Source: Sinohyriopsis cumingii (Eukaryota; Mollusca; Bivalvia; Unionida; Unionidae). From it: a DNA stretch of 64,000 nucleotides. The notes beneath the pieces are model-generated. The model ran no database searches. It saw nothing but the letters and a program-made list of their open reading frames with translations, and was not told the origin of the DNA. The stretch is from the NCBI GenBank assembly GCA_028554795.2, contig CM068825.1:152804053-152868052 (forward strand), given 5' to 3'. Both the position numbers and the translations under genes were made by a program. Position 1 is the first letter of the stretch. Each line of letters opens with the position of its first letter. Below are positions 12,874 to 21,966 of this stretch, piece after piece.

Positions 12874-13121
12874 AGCAGCAGGGACGGCGAACCCTACAAA
12901 GTGTAGGAGGTTCCAAAGGTCGAAATAAACCCTCCAAAAAAAAGGATTTTAAATGGGAAATAAACTATCGACTACGTTTCAAGAGGAACTTTAGGAGGAA
13001 AAAAAAACCCAAGAGTTTCTCTCGAGTTAGTTTAAATATGATTTTTTGGTTGAAAAAAATTCATTCATGGCTTTTCGATTACGAAATGAACCCAAGTCGT
13101 TGTCGTCGCGTCCCTGCTGCT
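12874..13121. repeat. Left TIR of element A
   Basis: 248 bp that match the reverse complement of 45,376-45,626, with similarity continuing a few bases inward (TTAATTAAAA). The TIR has inverted ends of its own: AGCAGCAGGGACG outside and CGTCCCTGCTGCT at the inner edge. Confidence 0.95.
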
Positions 13122-13148
13122 GTTAATTAAAAATTGTTATATCAAATA

Positions 13149-14492
13149 ATGGTACACTCGGAATCTTACACAGCTAGACTAGCTAGAGAGCGAGAAGAAG
13201 CACTTAAGAAATATATTCCTGTAAAAGAGCATTTTTAAAAAAATGTGCAATCGCGACAGGAAGCTCAAGTTGAATATGCAGCGGAAACGGAACAATTGTT
13301 TAAACCTATTACCGCGGTGACTGGAGATGTTTTAACTGCTATCAGTGGACCTAAAAAAGAACCAGGTGAGAAACAAGAAAGTCTTATTCAAGTATTAAAA
13401 GAAACTGTTGAAAAAATGGATGCGGTTCAGCCTCAACTTGAAGGCGCTGTTAAAGAACCAGGAAAAGGAAAAAGGGGAGTTGATTTTAGGGATAAATTTA
13501 CTGAATTGGGTATAGCAACAATAGAGATGAACTAATCGAGTTTGGTAAGTTTGCTACTGCTAGTTATAATTTAAAAAAAGATTTTTTAAAACCCGACTAT
13601 GCTAAAAATGTGAGTAATAATGTATGGAGAGAGTGGGTATTTAAGGTAAGGAAAGATATTAATCAGTTAAATAAAGCAAGTGCACCTTATCAGATATATT
13701 TATCAGGAGTGGGCGAATATAATAGAATAATGCAGGATAAAAAAAAAACAAGAAGAGAAAGAGAGAATACTAGAACGACAGAGAAAAAAACAAGAAAAAC
13801 AAGAAGCAGAAGAACAAAGGAGGAAAGAAAGGAAGGGGAAAAAAAAACAGTTTCGTGCTGATATTCTGGATAGTGAGTATTTTCCACATGAAGAAGAAGT
13901 AGAAGAAGAAAGTGAGAGAAGACAGGAGGAAGATTCCTCCTATCGACTTCCTCGGCCATTGCAGCAAATAGAGCGAGAACAACAACGAGTTTGGCCTGAA
14001 ATACCAGAGAATCCCGCAGATATGTTTAACGAAGATTTTATAAGAAAAATTCGAAAACATTTAGACACTTCTTTAACCTGGGTTGCTTTGAGATATGAAG
14101 ATCGTGATAAATATTTAAGACTTGAATATTTGAAACTAGTAACGCGTGAGCAGTGGCCTACTGTAGTATATTTTACCGCTAAAAACTTACCTATTGACCT
14201 AGCTAATCCTAAATACGTGACATTTATGGAGAAAGTCAGAACACTTCAATATTCTCCAAGAAGACCACCTCCTATTGGTAGTGGATTGGGAAATATTCCT
14301 TGTCCTGATAGTATTTTTAATGATGTTTCGCGATTAGAAATTCTCACAGGAGGAAAACGAGCTGGAAATAATTCACCAGAAATAATTAATGAAGCAGCTG
14401 ATATTTGTCGGCGATTATTTCAAGGTGGTGTTATGGATGCTGGTATTTACCGAGAACTCGTTGATGAACTCGTTGATGATTACAGCGATTAA
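13149..14492 (+). pseudogene. Large structural protein of element A, frameshifted
   Basis: Three consecutive frame segments form one former gene of about 440 codons. The start is an ATG at 13,149. An in-frame TAA follows near 13,239, frame changes occur near 13,530 and 13,830, and the last segment (13,959-14,492) is open to its stop. The middle is a K/E/R-rich coiled coil. The C-terminal ~170 residues are globular, with WPEIPENPADMF and Pro-rich PRRPPPIGSG segments. It is the first gene inside the left TIR and precedes the core and capsid genes, so a virion or scaffold role is plausible. I do not recognise the family. Confidence 0.6.
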
Positions 14493-14513
14493 ACAATAGT
14501 AAAATAGCATAAC

Positions 14514-14948
14514 ATGGTTATATATAACAGACATACACCTGTGCAGATCAGAGCAGTAAACTCACGATTACCTATTTATAGAGCAGCTTACGGAGACGGA
14601 CTTGGTGATGTAACTCAACGATTATTTGCAGGGTTAGCACCAAAATTGGGTCCTCTTGTAAAACAGTTATCGATGAAAGCTATTAATGTGGTTAGTTATA
14701 AAGCTCCTGATGCAATTGTTAGCGCTGCTGGTAAAGCTCTCTCGGCGATCAAAGAAAGACTAGCACGATTAATAAGACGAAAATCAGCACCGGTGAAATT
14801 ACCGAGTACCGAAATTATGCCTGCGGAGGTCAGTAAGGTGATAAATCAAGCTGCAAATCAGAGACTAGCAGCGTTAGAATCTGAAGCACAAAAAAATATA
14901 ACAGCGAATTTAATAGCAGGAAGTAGACTTCGTGTTCGACGAAGATAA
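14514..14948 (+). CDS. Small basic virion core-like protein of element A
   Basis: 144 codons, intact. The N-terminus has YGDGLGDVTQRLF. An amphipathic, Ala/Lys-rich middle and an Arg-rich tail (SRLRVRRR) follow. The GxGLGDxx motif near the start, then a hydrophobic/basic helix, is shared with the 138-aa proteins of B and C (GHGLGDML), which also lie next to the major capsid gene. By position and composition it is probably a DNA-binding or membrane-active minor virion protein analogous to adenoviral core proteins. That role is inferred. Confidence 0.65.
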   Translation: MVIYNRHTPVQIRAVNSRLPIYRAAYGDGLGDVTQRLFAGLAPKLGPLVKQLSMKAINVVSYKAPDAIVSAAGKALSAIKERLARLIRRKSAPVKLPSTEIMPAEVSKVINQAANQRLAALESEAQKNITANLIAGSRLRVRRR

Positions 14949-14980
14949 TCACTATTTGGAAATACACGTACTAGTATAAA

Positions 14981-16000
14981 ATGTTCAAATGCATTTCTGA
15001 CACAGCATTTAACATGGATGAACCGGTCTCTAAAGATAACTCAGTGTGTGATTATCAATTTTATTCCTATGATGCAAAAACCCCAAATCAACGAGGGCGT
15101 ATCGAACTTCAAGTTCATGATACACGTAGATATTTTCTGCCCTGTGAGGCGTTTATTGAAGTCGAAGGTAAACTTGTAAGAACAGATAATAATAACTACG
15201 GTATCAATGACCGAGTTGGTTTTGTCAACAACGAGATCATGGCATTGTTTAATAGCGCCACCTACATGATTGATGGAAAAAATATTGAATCGATTCAGAA
15301 TGATGTCGATGTTGCTACAACAATAATTGGTCTAGCAAGATACTCTGATGATTTTATAAAATCAGCTGGTCCATCAATGATGTTTACTAAAGATATCACC
15401 GACAACGCTGATCATATTAAGTATATTAAGTTGCGAACACCACTAAATTCTGCAAGCAATCCACAACCAGTTGATTTTGAACATGAAGTTAGACCAGGTG
15501 GTGATTTTGATGTTATAAAAGATACTAGCCGGACTTACAACGTCGGATTTGCAACACGCCAATTAATGTTGTCAGGAAATAATAGAAGTTTTTCGTGCGC
15601 GATTCCACTCTCTCACATCTTCGGATTTTGCAGGGATGTTAGAAAGGTCATTTTTGGAGTTAAACACACAGTTGTGCTCGTAAGAAAAAACGACGATAAT
15701 GATGCGATTTGGCGAAGAGGTATCATTCATGTCGGCAAGGTAGAAATAACGAAACTCTCGCTGTGGATGCCGGTATTAACTCCATCAGTCACGGAAGAGC
15801 CACGATTACTTTCTTTTATGAATCAAGGTGGTAAATTATTGCTATCGTGGTTAACAGTAACCACAGACGCCATCCAAAGTTCCGTCAGAGATATATTTAC
15901 TTGGCATATAGCATCACAGCAGGGTTTTTCTGCGCCACGACATAGTTTTATTGCGTTGCAAGATATGCGTCGAGTGAATAATCAAGAACAATCTCACATG
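14981..16000 (+). pseudogene. Major capsid protein of element A, 5' part (split by element B)
   Basis: The frame starts at ATG 14,981 and encodes a protein with YDAKTPNQRGRIEL, RYFLPCEAFIEVEGKL and ATYMIDGKNIES. This layout resembles the double-jelly-roll major capsid proteins of one group of Polinton-like elements. The gene is cut at CACATG (15,995-16,000) by element B. The rest follows after the duplicated hexamer at 32,726. The last codons of the apparent ORF (to 16,039) come from B's TIR and are not part of the gene. Confidence 0.75.
15995..16000. other. Target-site duplication of element B, left copy (CACATG)
   Basis: CACATG directly precedes B's TIR (AGTAGTAAATGG) and recurs exactly at 32,726-32,731 after the right TIR. 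A 6-bp duplication is the Polinton standard. Confidence 0.97.
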
Positions 16001-16020
16001 AGTAGTAAATGGGGGCACTT

Positions 16021-16197
16021 TACCGTCAATGGGAATTAGCATTACAGAGACCCCTGGGTCAGATTAGCGTCAAGGGAAATTTAACATGGAGAAAAATCGT
16101 GGGTCAGATTAGCGTCAAGGGAAATTAACATGGAGAAAAATCGTGGGACGGTTTAGCGTCAAAGGAATTTAAACAGGGTGGGACTTTATAGCGTCAA
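16021..16197. repeat. Five TIR iterons of element B
   Basis: Core TAGCGTCAA (first copy TACCGTCAA) starts at 16,021, 16,065, 16,110, 16,154 and 16,189. The first four are spaced 44-45 bp and the last 35 bp. Each is followed by GGGAAATT(T)AACATGG-like sequence. The complementary set is in the right TIR. They could bind integrase or a replication initiator. Confidence 0.85.
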
Positions 16198-16289
16198 GGG
16201 AAATTGAACATGGGATTTTTTATTTTTAAAAATTTTTTTAAAAAAGGGGTAGGCAATGGAAAGACTATCTCTTTTCGAGAAATATGGCT

Positions 16290-16305
16290 GGCCCTGAAAA
16301 GGGCC
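16290..16305 (-). terminator. Histone-type 3' stem-loop, left TIR of B
   Basis: The minus strand reads GGCCCTTTTCAGGGCC, a 6-bp stem with a TTTC loop that fits the metazoan histone mRNA stem-loop. It is preceded by CCAAA and followed by AGCCA and, about 12 nt on, CGAAAAGAGA. It lies 25 nt after the stop of the TIR ORF. Confidence 0.9.
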
Positions 16306-16329
16306 TTTGGGTTTATGTTAATATTAATA

Positions 16330-16553
16330 TTAACATAGATGGCATCTGTCACATATTCTTCTTCTTCTTCTTAAACTCCTTCTAACTGCCGGTCCATACA
16401 CAAGTACCCTCTTGAGACATCCTTGTCTTTCTATGTAAACTCTCCTCATCCATTGACTAGTATCTGTCCTATCAACAACAGTCCACTTGTACCTGACATA
16501 CATGAGCATGTCCGTCCTAAACATCATGGAAGACACAAGGGTGGATGACTCAA
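16330..16553 (-). pseudogene. Small Arg-rich TIR protein, 5'-truncated left copy
   Basis: Same sequence as the C-terminal ~70 residues of the ORF at 32,168-32,398, including WMRRVYIERQGCLKR and the CxxCxxC end (CDRCHLC). It has two extra codons in the Arg run. Upstream of 16,553 the frame continues only into CA-rich repeats, so the native start and TATA box are missing. Confidence 0.8.
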
Positions 16554-16559
16554 TGAGCG

Positions 16560-17100
16560 GGTACAAACACAAACACACAAACACAAACACACAAACACAA
16601 ACACACAAACACATACGCTAAGAAACAATAAACAAAATCCATAATCTACTATCCACACAATCGTACGTGAGCGGTTACAAAACCCAAACTATACTCTCCA
16701 CATACGCTAAGAAACAATAAACAAACCCATAATCTACTATCCACACAATCGTACGTGAGCGGGTACAAACACAAACACACAAACACAAACACACAAACAC
16801 ATACGCTAAGAAACAATAAACAAAATCCATAATCTAATATCCACACAATCGTACGTGAGCGCTTACAGAACCCTAACTATACTCTTCACATACGCTAAGA
16901 AACAATAAACAAAATCCATAATCTACTATCCACACAATCGTACGTGAGCACTAACAGAACCCTAACTATACTCTTCACCTACGCTAAGAAACAATAAAGA
17001 AACCCATAATCTACTATTCACACAAACATACCTTAGCTCTTACAAGCACCAACACACAAACACATACCCGCACACTATCTTAAAAAAGAGTTAGTGTTTA
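16560..17100. repeat. Tandem repeats of ~90-99 bp with CA-rich spacer, element B
   Basis: The phrase ACGCTAAGAAACAATAAA followed by CATAATCTACTATCCACACA recurs at about 16,613, 16,702, 16,803, 16,890 and 16,980. Units are separated by CAAACACA-rich DNA and CGTACGTGAGCG. Related single units occur in C near 52,840. There is no coding capacity. Confidence 0.8.
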
Positions 17101-17164
17101 TATTCACACTACTCTACCTACACATTGGCAAATTGATGGTTATTTCTTTTCTAGAGTATTGGGT

Positions 17165-17180
17165 AGCCCTGAAAAGGGCT
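17165..17180 (-). terminator. Histone-type 3' stem-loop after the 124-aa gene
   Basis: The minus strand reads AGCCCTTTTCAGGGCT, then ACCCA exactly as in histone mRNAs, then TAGAAAAGAAATAA as a U7-like purine element. It lies 33 nt after the stop at 17,213. Confidence 0.9.
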
Positions 17181-17212
17181 GTTCTTTTGTTTGGAACTTC
17201 ATGGACACCTGG

Positions 17213-17587
17213 TTAATGGTGGCACCTTCCAGGCCTGGCGCCGCATACACATCTTATCCCCCAATTACATTTTACCTTTTGGGGGGAGAGAGCAGAGGCA
17301 GGATATGTCGCTTCAGAATCCCAATTTTCGCTCTCTGGGATTCTGAAATTTCTTCTTCTTCTCTCCTTTTCCTCCTCCTCCTCTTCTTTGTATCTTCTCT
17401 CCTCCTCTTTGTATCTTCTTTCCTCTTCTTTATATCTTCTCTCCTCCTCTTCTTTGTTTCTTCTTTCCTCCTCCTCTCTTATCCTTCCCTCCTCCACAAT
17501 GGCTTCCGCGGCCAGTTCATTTAATATGCGCCTGGCATATTCCAGATGCACATGAAGTTCCAACAGTTTCTCCAGTCTCGTGTTCAT
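17213..17587 (-). CDS. Small coiled-coil protein (end-gene family), element B
   Basis: 124 codons from ATG 17,587. The N-terminal ~35 residues form a heptad-like helix with HLEYARRILNELAAEAIVEE. The middle is a long run of E/R/K-rich repeats, EERRYKEEE, predicted as a single charged helix. It ends with RCVCGARPGRCHH. The protein at 53,053-53,481 in C shares both ends (HLEYARYLLNELTAEA and RCVCGARPGRCHH), so it is a diverged orthologue. A TATA box (17,640-17,646) and a shared upstream box precede it, and a histone-type stem-loop follows. Function unknown; the Cys/His tail could bind metal. Confidence 0.75.
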   Translation of the reverse strand: MNTRLEKLLELHVHLEYARRILNELAAEAIVEEGRIREEEERRNKEEEERRYKEEERRYKEEERRYKEEEEEEKERRRRNFRIPESENWDSEATYPASALSPQKVKCNWGIRCVCGARPGRCHH

Positions 17588-17639
17588 TTTTGATCTTGAT
17601 CAATCAACAAAGGTAGCTGGACTGCCGAACGAGTTTCAA

Positions 17640-17677
17640 TTTATAGTGAAAGCGCGGACGTGAACGAAAACATCCCC
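17640..17677 (-). promoter_or_regulatory. End-gene promoter: TATA plus conserved upstream box
   Basis: The minus strand reads GGGGATGTTTTCGTTCACG, continues TCCGCGCT, then CTATAAA about 55 nt before the ATG. The same box occurs before the other left-end genes at 18,507, 52,697, 53,545 and 54,416. Confidence 0.75.
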
Positions 17678-18037
17678 TAAAAACATAAAATTGATCTTAC
17701 CTAGATCATGACCATAAAACAACGCGCCGACCTAAAAGAAACACTCACTCACTTTTTTATGCTACCCATCACTATTTTAAAATTTTTTTATAAATCACTT
17801 CAATAGACTATCCACATACGCAAAGCAATCCAATCTAACTCCAAATATACACCTCAAACACCAAAAAGACATCATTTTAATCTACTATCCATACCAACTT
17901 ACTTAACCACTTACAAACACAAACACACAAACACATACCCTCACATTTTTTTAAAAAAGAGTTAGTGTTTATTTTCACACTACTCTACCTACACACATTG
18001 GCAAATCGATTGTTATTTCTTTTCTAGAGTATTGGGT
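17678..18037. other. Spacer between end-gene modules of B
   Basis: AT- and CA-rich non-coding DNA. At 17,955-18,030 it repeats the 3' flank seen after other stem-loops (TTAGTGTTTATTTTCACAC, TTGGCAAATCGA). That flank includes a minus-strand AATAAA, which may be a backup poly(A) signal. Confidence 0.6.
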
Positions 18038-18053
18038 AGCCCTGAAAAGGGCT
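18038..18053 (-). terminator. Histone-type 3' stem-loop after the Gln-rich gene of B
   Basis: AGCCCTTTTCAGGGCT on the minus strand, followed by ACCCA and TAGAAAAGAAATAA. It lies 33 nt downstream of the stop at 18,086. Confidence 0.9.
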
Positions 18054-18085
18054 GTTTTTTTTTTTTGTTTGCTATGGCATTCTTT

Positions 18086-18442
18086 TTAGTTTCTAAGAAT
18101 GCGATGTCCTCTGAGGATAGACTTTCTGGCGATAGGTCTGCTTCTTCGAAAAGAGAAGAAGAACTCTTTGGTGTCGATACGACAATCGACAAAGCCTCTG
18201 TCAGCTTCAGGTTGCTGCTGCTGCTCTTGTTGTTGTTGTTGCTGCTGTCTCTGAAGTCTGTACTTCTCTGTCCATTCTTCTTTTTCCCTGTTCATTTCTT
18301 CTCTGAAGAGCTCTTCTATCAGGTCTTCAGTGATTTTTAACATTCTCACATTCTCTATTTCTTCTGGCTTCGGTATCAGACTGTGTCTGACCCTATGCAA
18401 ATTCACGTAGGCTTCGTTGAGTTTAGCTAGTTTGGAGCACAT
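18086..18442 (-). CDS. Small Gln-rich helical protein (end-gene family), element B
   Basis: 118 codons from ATG 18,442; the longer open frame begins only with TTG. It begins MCSKLAKLNEAYVNLHRV, has an acidic helix (EDLIEELFREEMNREKEEW), a polyglutamine tract of about 12 residues and a charged C-terminus. The C copy at 53,992-54,351 is nearly identical apart from polyQ length, so the gene is under constraint or very recently shared. It has the shared end-gene promoter and a histone-type 3' end. Function unknown. Confidence 0.75.
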   Translation of the reverse strand: MCSKLAKLNEAYVNLHRVRHSLIPKPEEIENVRMLKITEDLIEELFREEMNREKEEWTEKYRLQRQQQQQQQEQQQQPEADRGFVDCRIDTKEFFFSFRRSRPIARKSILRGHRILRN

Positions 18443-18506
18443 CTTCTTAGGAGGATGAGTCGACAATGGATGGTTAGACTGGAAACAACCCGGTTCTTAA
18501 AGTCAA

Positions 18507-18534
18507 AGCGCGGACGTGAAGGAAAACATCCCCC
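18507..18534 (-). promoter_or_regulatory. Conserved end-gene upstream box
   Basis: Minus strand GGGGGATGTTTTCCTTCACG then TCCGCGCT, with a TATA-like CTTTAAGAA at about 18,495-18,504. Identical in form to the box at 54,416-54,443 in C. Confidence 0.7.
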
Positions 18535-18873
18535 ACACGGTTTTTGAGTCGCAACGTTTAGTGAGTGTCATGAGAGGGATAGTAAGAAATGAAAGAGCAT
18601 CAATCCAACATTCTTATAGCTAAACAAAAGACAAAGGCATTTTTTTCAAAACACAACATTTTTTATTCAAAAATCACTTAACACTAAACAACAACTCTAA
18701 CATTTTTAACAATAATCCAACAATATAACATCAAACAATTTTTTCAAAACACAACATTTTTTATTCAAAAATCACTTAACACTAAACAACAACAACTCTA
18801 ACATTTTTTAACAATAATCCAACACTAAAAGTTTCTCCACTAGGTAAAGAGGGATAACAGTCTTCCATGGTTT
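18535..18873 (-). other. 3' flank of the B virion block; deletion scar with duplicated poly(A) signals
   Basis: Two tandem copies of a ~95-bp segment each carry a minus-strand AATAAA (18,662-18,667 and 18,760-18,765), the likely poly(A) signals of the late block. Next to the capsid stop, about 40 bp (18,830-18,869) match the first codons of the Cys-rich gene at 55,736 of C. Thus ~1.1 kb with most of that gene and the whole protease gene is missing from B. Confidence 0.8.
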
Positions 18874-20187
18874 CTAGTAATCTAAGATGACTTCTCTCAA
18901 ACTGTTGATTTCTATGGTATTATCGAATTCTGCATACAGGATGACGTTCACCGTTTCATCAGGGTCTCGGTTTGCAAACTGAATTTCCACACGAATCTGG
19001 CCGGATTTTATAGGGTGGAAATGTCCCTCGTCGCTGCCTTGGTCTGGAGTGAAATCGAAAGCCCACAAAGCGTAGCCTCCTGCATAATCCTCGTACGTAA
19101 TACCGTGACTGGTATTGGTTCCTAACTGTCCGGTGGCTTCGTACAGGGACAAGTACGATCTCAAGTAATTCTTCTTGGTAAAGTCAGGTTCGAAAGGTCG
19201 GGTACACAAGGTCTTGCCATCGCGACTGACTTCGATTTTGGACACGCCAAAGTGTTGAAAGTAGAAAGGATTTTTTTCGGCAGCTCCGTTGAAGGCTGTA
19301 TTCTCGACGATACCAACGATCAAACGTTTGGGTAACTGTCCTTGGAACAGATGATCTTCGATCATGGATCGCTGTCCCTTGGGAATGGTGAAGGTTTTCA
19401 CTTCCACGCGTCGTATGGGATACTTGGCAGTCGTTCTGCTCAACGTCTGACTGATGTCGTTTCCCACTTTAGGTAACACTTCCACACGGCGTACGTAGAG
19501 TCTGGCTTCTAGGATTTTGGTTTTGTAACCGTCACTATGTGCCATCAAATGGAAAGCGGCACTGCTACGATTCAGTCTCAGGCGGACATCCACCCCGTTC
19601 AGCAAATACTTTTCTTGCAACCACATGTCCAAATGCAAACGATCCATCAGTTCTAAACTTGTGTCGGCTCCCGTGATTCTCTTTCTTCGTTCTACAAATC
19701 CATCATTGTTGTCTTTCTTTTCATCAGTTTCCAATATTTCAAACTTGGTAGGTTCGTCAGCTTCCCATACCACACAGGCATTGAGATGAGTGTTCTTGGC
19801 ATCTATTCCGTACGTCAAGAGATTTTCCAGGTAGGCACGATAAGGGTAAGTATCCATGCTGCTACTGACCAGTTTGTTATTCAAGTACAAGTCCACTCCA
19901 CTGAACAAGGAATGCATGAAATTGTTGACGGGAGCAACTGCTTCATCGTCTATAGCACCTCCAGTCTTATCCAGAATTTTGACTTTCAGGTACAAGTAAC
20001 TGCTATTCAGATCGATGTAATCTTCGGGCTGTCCTTTGATTTCAAACTCGATGGGAGCGGAATCGGTCAATGAGGAGACGGGGTGAAATTCCACCCACTG
20101 GGATTCTTGCATCGTCATCATCGTGGGGGGCATGGCAAACAGATCCAGTTCCGTCTTGGAACAAGCGCAAGATTCTCGGTGCATCAT
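18874..20187 (-). CDS. Major capsid protein (double jelly-roll hexon), element B
   Basis: 437 codons. It begins MMHRESCACSKTELDLFAMP and contains WVEFHPVSSLTDSAPIEFEI, DYIDLNSSYLYLKVK and PVNNFMHSLFSGVDLYLNNK. These are the signature segments of Polinton/adintovirus hexon proteins, often database-labelled F54H12.2-like. Trimers of this protein build icosahedral capsids. The ends are almost identical to the C protein, while two internal stretches (about residues 70-80 and 135-165) differ strongly. It lies last in the minus-strand virion block, with poly(A) signals beyond. Intact. Confidence 0.92.
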   Translation of the reverse strand: MMHRESCACSKTELDLFAMPPTMMTMQESQWVEFHPVSSLTDSAPIEFEIKGQPEDYIDLNSSYLYLKVKILDKTGGAIDDEAVAPVNNFMHSLFSGVDLYLNNKLVSSSMDTYPYRAYLENLLTYGIDAKNTHLNACVVWEADEPTKFEILETDEKKDNNDGFVERRKRITGADTSLELMDRLHLDMWLQEKYLLNGVDVRLRLNRSSAAFHLMAHSDGYKTKILEARLYVRRVEVLPKVGNDISQTLSRTTAKYPIRRVEVKTFTIPKGQRSMIEDHLFQGQLPKRLIVGIVENTAFNGAAEKNPFYFQHFGVSKIEVSRDGKTLCTRPFEPDFTKKNYLRSYLSLYEATGQLGTNTSHGITYEDYAGGYALWAFDFTPDQGSDEGHFHPIKSGQIRVEIQFANRDPDETVNVILYAEFDNTIEINSLREVILDY

Positions 20188-20203
20188 TTTTTTGTCTCTT
20201 TTC

Positions 20204-20620
20204 TCAATAATCGAAAACGTCTAAGTCTCGAACGGTTCTTCTTTTCTTGGCCTTTCTCGCTTGAAGTCTGGTGAAAGGGTGTTTTCTTCGTCGTCTCTTT
20301 CTGCCTTGTCCTTGCTGAATGCCTGACTCGGTAGCGTGCAGGGCATTTATAGGTGTTTCTCGGTGACCCAAAATGTCTTTGCCCGTTTGCAGCAAGACAT
20401 TTTTGCCTGCCCTCATGAAGGCTTCTTTAGGGTTTTGTTTGTCGATGATGACATTTTGGAGAAATTCTTTGCCTTGCGTCAGTGCCGCATCTTTCAAGGC
20501 GTGCAATCCGCGTGTCACCATCGGTTTCAACACCGGGGCCACCGAACGAAAGGCCGATTTTAACATATCTCCTAAACCGTGTCCTCGCTGTCGAGCAACC
20601 CCTCGGTACACTGGATACAT
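20204..20620 (-). CDS. Basic core / minor virion protein, element B
   Basis: 138 codons. The N-terminus has RGHGLGDMLKSAFRSVAP, an amphipathic stretch follows, and the last third is very basic (GRKRRRRKHPF, ARKAKKRRTVRDLD). Such a protein next to the hexon gene is typical of Polintons and recalls adenoviral core or cement proteins (pX, pVI). DNA condensation or membrane activity is inferred. It sits 16 nt upstream of the capsid start and 3 nt after the penton stop. The C copy is over 95% identical. Confidence 0.75.
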   Translation of the reverse strand: MYPVYRGVARQRGHGLGDMLKSAFRSVAPVLKPMVTRGLHALKDAALTQGKEFLQNVIIDKQNPKEAFMRAGKNVLLQTGKDILGHRETPINALHATESGIQQGQGRKRRRRKHPFTRLQARKAKKRRTVRDLDVFDY

Positions 20621-20623
20621 GAC

Positions 20624-21547
20624 TTACGAATCGTGAGAAAACCGTTTTCGAAAATGGAGTTTCACCGTGACTTTTCCTTTGGTGAATGGAATATTTTGTC
20701 CCAAATCTCCTTTTATAGTAATGTTGACCGTGTCCAAATACGACTTACTGACAGGCAAATAGTGAGGATGTACAAATTCGCGGTGGACGTGGTAAGTGTT
20801 TCCACCTTCCTCGTCAGTGTTCGTGCCAGAATCCACTTTGAAAGGAATGACACGCAGTAACGGTACGGAGGTGTGTCCCACCACGTTATACTCCACCACA
20901 TCGGAGTACACAAACATCAAATTCAGTCCTTGGTTCAGTTCTACCGGGGCACGAAATAACTTGCTAAAAGACTCGTTGTCGTAAACGATGGGTAATTCGC
21001 TTTTCTTCATCATGCTCATTCTCAGGTTCATGTCTCCGCCCAACATGTCATACAATTCAGGACAAAATAAAATGGACATGATTTTACTCCGTTCAAATTT
21101 CATCAAGAAGCGACGAGCTGTTTTGTGGTACTCCATGGTGACACTTTTGTTAACATGCTCCAAAGCTTTCAGAAACACGGCATTAAACCTGGAGGCTATG
21201 GTGCTGACCAAATGTTGACCACTAAAATAATAGCCTGGGGAAATGAACAAGTGATAGGTGGTGTACTTATGTGTACGGGTTTTCTTGTCATATTTGACAT
21301 TGCTATCCATCCACTGTTGCAATTGTTCGTCATGAACTTCCACATCAAAAAAATTTTGATTGGGAAGGACATTGAGGACTTGGGTCGGGTGAATCATTTC
21401 TACTAAAGCCACTTCCCAATGGGATTCGTGATCTAAGGGCATGGCTTGAGGTAATTTGGCCGTGTAACAGCACAACGTGTTCTTGGGAAACACCTCCATG
21501 GAACTGTCACTGGGTAAGGTTAAGTAAAATTGGTTTTGGTGACTCAT
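20624..21547 (-). CDS. Penton-like minor capsid protein, element B
   Basis: 307 codons. The N-terminus has FYLTLPSDSSMEVFPKNTL, then YTAKLPQ and HWEVALVEMIHP, the signature of the Polinton minor capsid protein proposed to form a single-jelly-roll penton. N- and C-termini match the C copy closely, while the middle (about residues 55-195) is strongly diverged. Its start overlaps the stop of the preceding membrane-protein gene as ATGA. Confidence 0.8.
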   Translation of the reverse strand: MSHQNQFYLTLPSDSSMEVFPKNTLCCYTAKLPQAMPLDHESHWEVALVEMIHPTQVLNVLPNQNFFDVEVHDEQLQQWMDSNVKYDKKTRTHKYTTYHLFISPGYYFSGQHLVSTIASRFNAVFLKALEHVNKSVTMEYHKTARRFLMKFERSKIMSILFCPELYDMLGGDMNLRMSMMKKSELPIVYDNESFSKLFRAPVELNQGLNLMFVYSDVVEYNVVGHTSVPLLRVIPFKVDSGTNTDEEGGNTYHVHREFVHPHYLPVSKSYLDTVNITIKGDLGQNIPFTKGKVTVKLHFRKRFSHDS

Positions 21548-21966
21548 AATTCCAGAGTTCTGTGGCTGTCTGAGGGGTTACTGAACGTCAGAGGCGTGTC
21601 TCCGCCCAAAATGGGGTTCTGGTTGTGGTTGGAGTGGTGACTGGCACTGGCACTGGACACAAGGTTCCCGTGGTTCCCGTTGGAGGTGAATTTCAGGGAG
21701 GGATTAGGAAGCAGGTAACCGATGCAACTGCTCAATAAAATGGTCCACAATTGTTTGTCTCCTTGTTGCAAACTCAAATTGGCGATGGCTGCCCCGATGA
21801 CACAATACACCACGAAGATTTGGCAGAAAAAGACGATTTGCGTTTTAGGCACACGTTCTCCACACCACACCCACAAGGGTTGTTTTTGTAAATCTTGCAC
21901 AGAAGAACTGGGTGAAGGAGGAGTGGTCGACGTAGCTGCGTCTGTGTGAAAAGGCATGATGGTCAC
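21544..21966 (-). CDS. Membrane protein with two hydrophobic segments, element B
   Basis: 140 codons. Ser/Thr/Pro-rich N-terminus, then LWVWCGERVPKTQIVFFCQI and a hydrophobic segment, a short NLSLQQGDKQLW linker, a second hydrophobic stretch and GYLLPNPSLKF. The CGERVPKTQ...LLSSCxGYLLPNP pattern recurs widely between integrase and penton genes of Polintons. The function is unknown, possibly a virion membrane component. It overlaps both neighbours by 4 bp (ATGA). Confidence 0.7.
   Translation of the reverse strand: MTIMPFHTDAATSTTPPSPSSSVQDLQKQPLWVWCGERVPKTQIVFFCQIFVVYCVIGAAIANLSLQQGDKQLWTILLSSCIGYLLPNPSLKFTSNGNHGNLVSSASASHHSNHNQNPILGGDTPLTFSNPSDSHRTLEL

Larger units (their letters stand above)
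16001..16553. repeat. Left TIR of element B
   Basis: It matches the reverse complement of 32,181-32,725 with few differences. It contains five iterons, a poly(T)/poly(A) stretch, a histone-type stem-loop and the body of a small Arg-rich ORF. Similarity stops inside that ORF, so only the right TIR keeps the promoter and start. Confidence 0.95.

Noticed and set aside
16330-16614. Complete 94-aa gene in the left TIR
   Set aside because: Its first ~20 codons are CA-repeat DNA outside the TIR; only the body matches the right-end gene.
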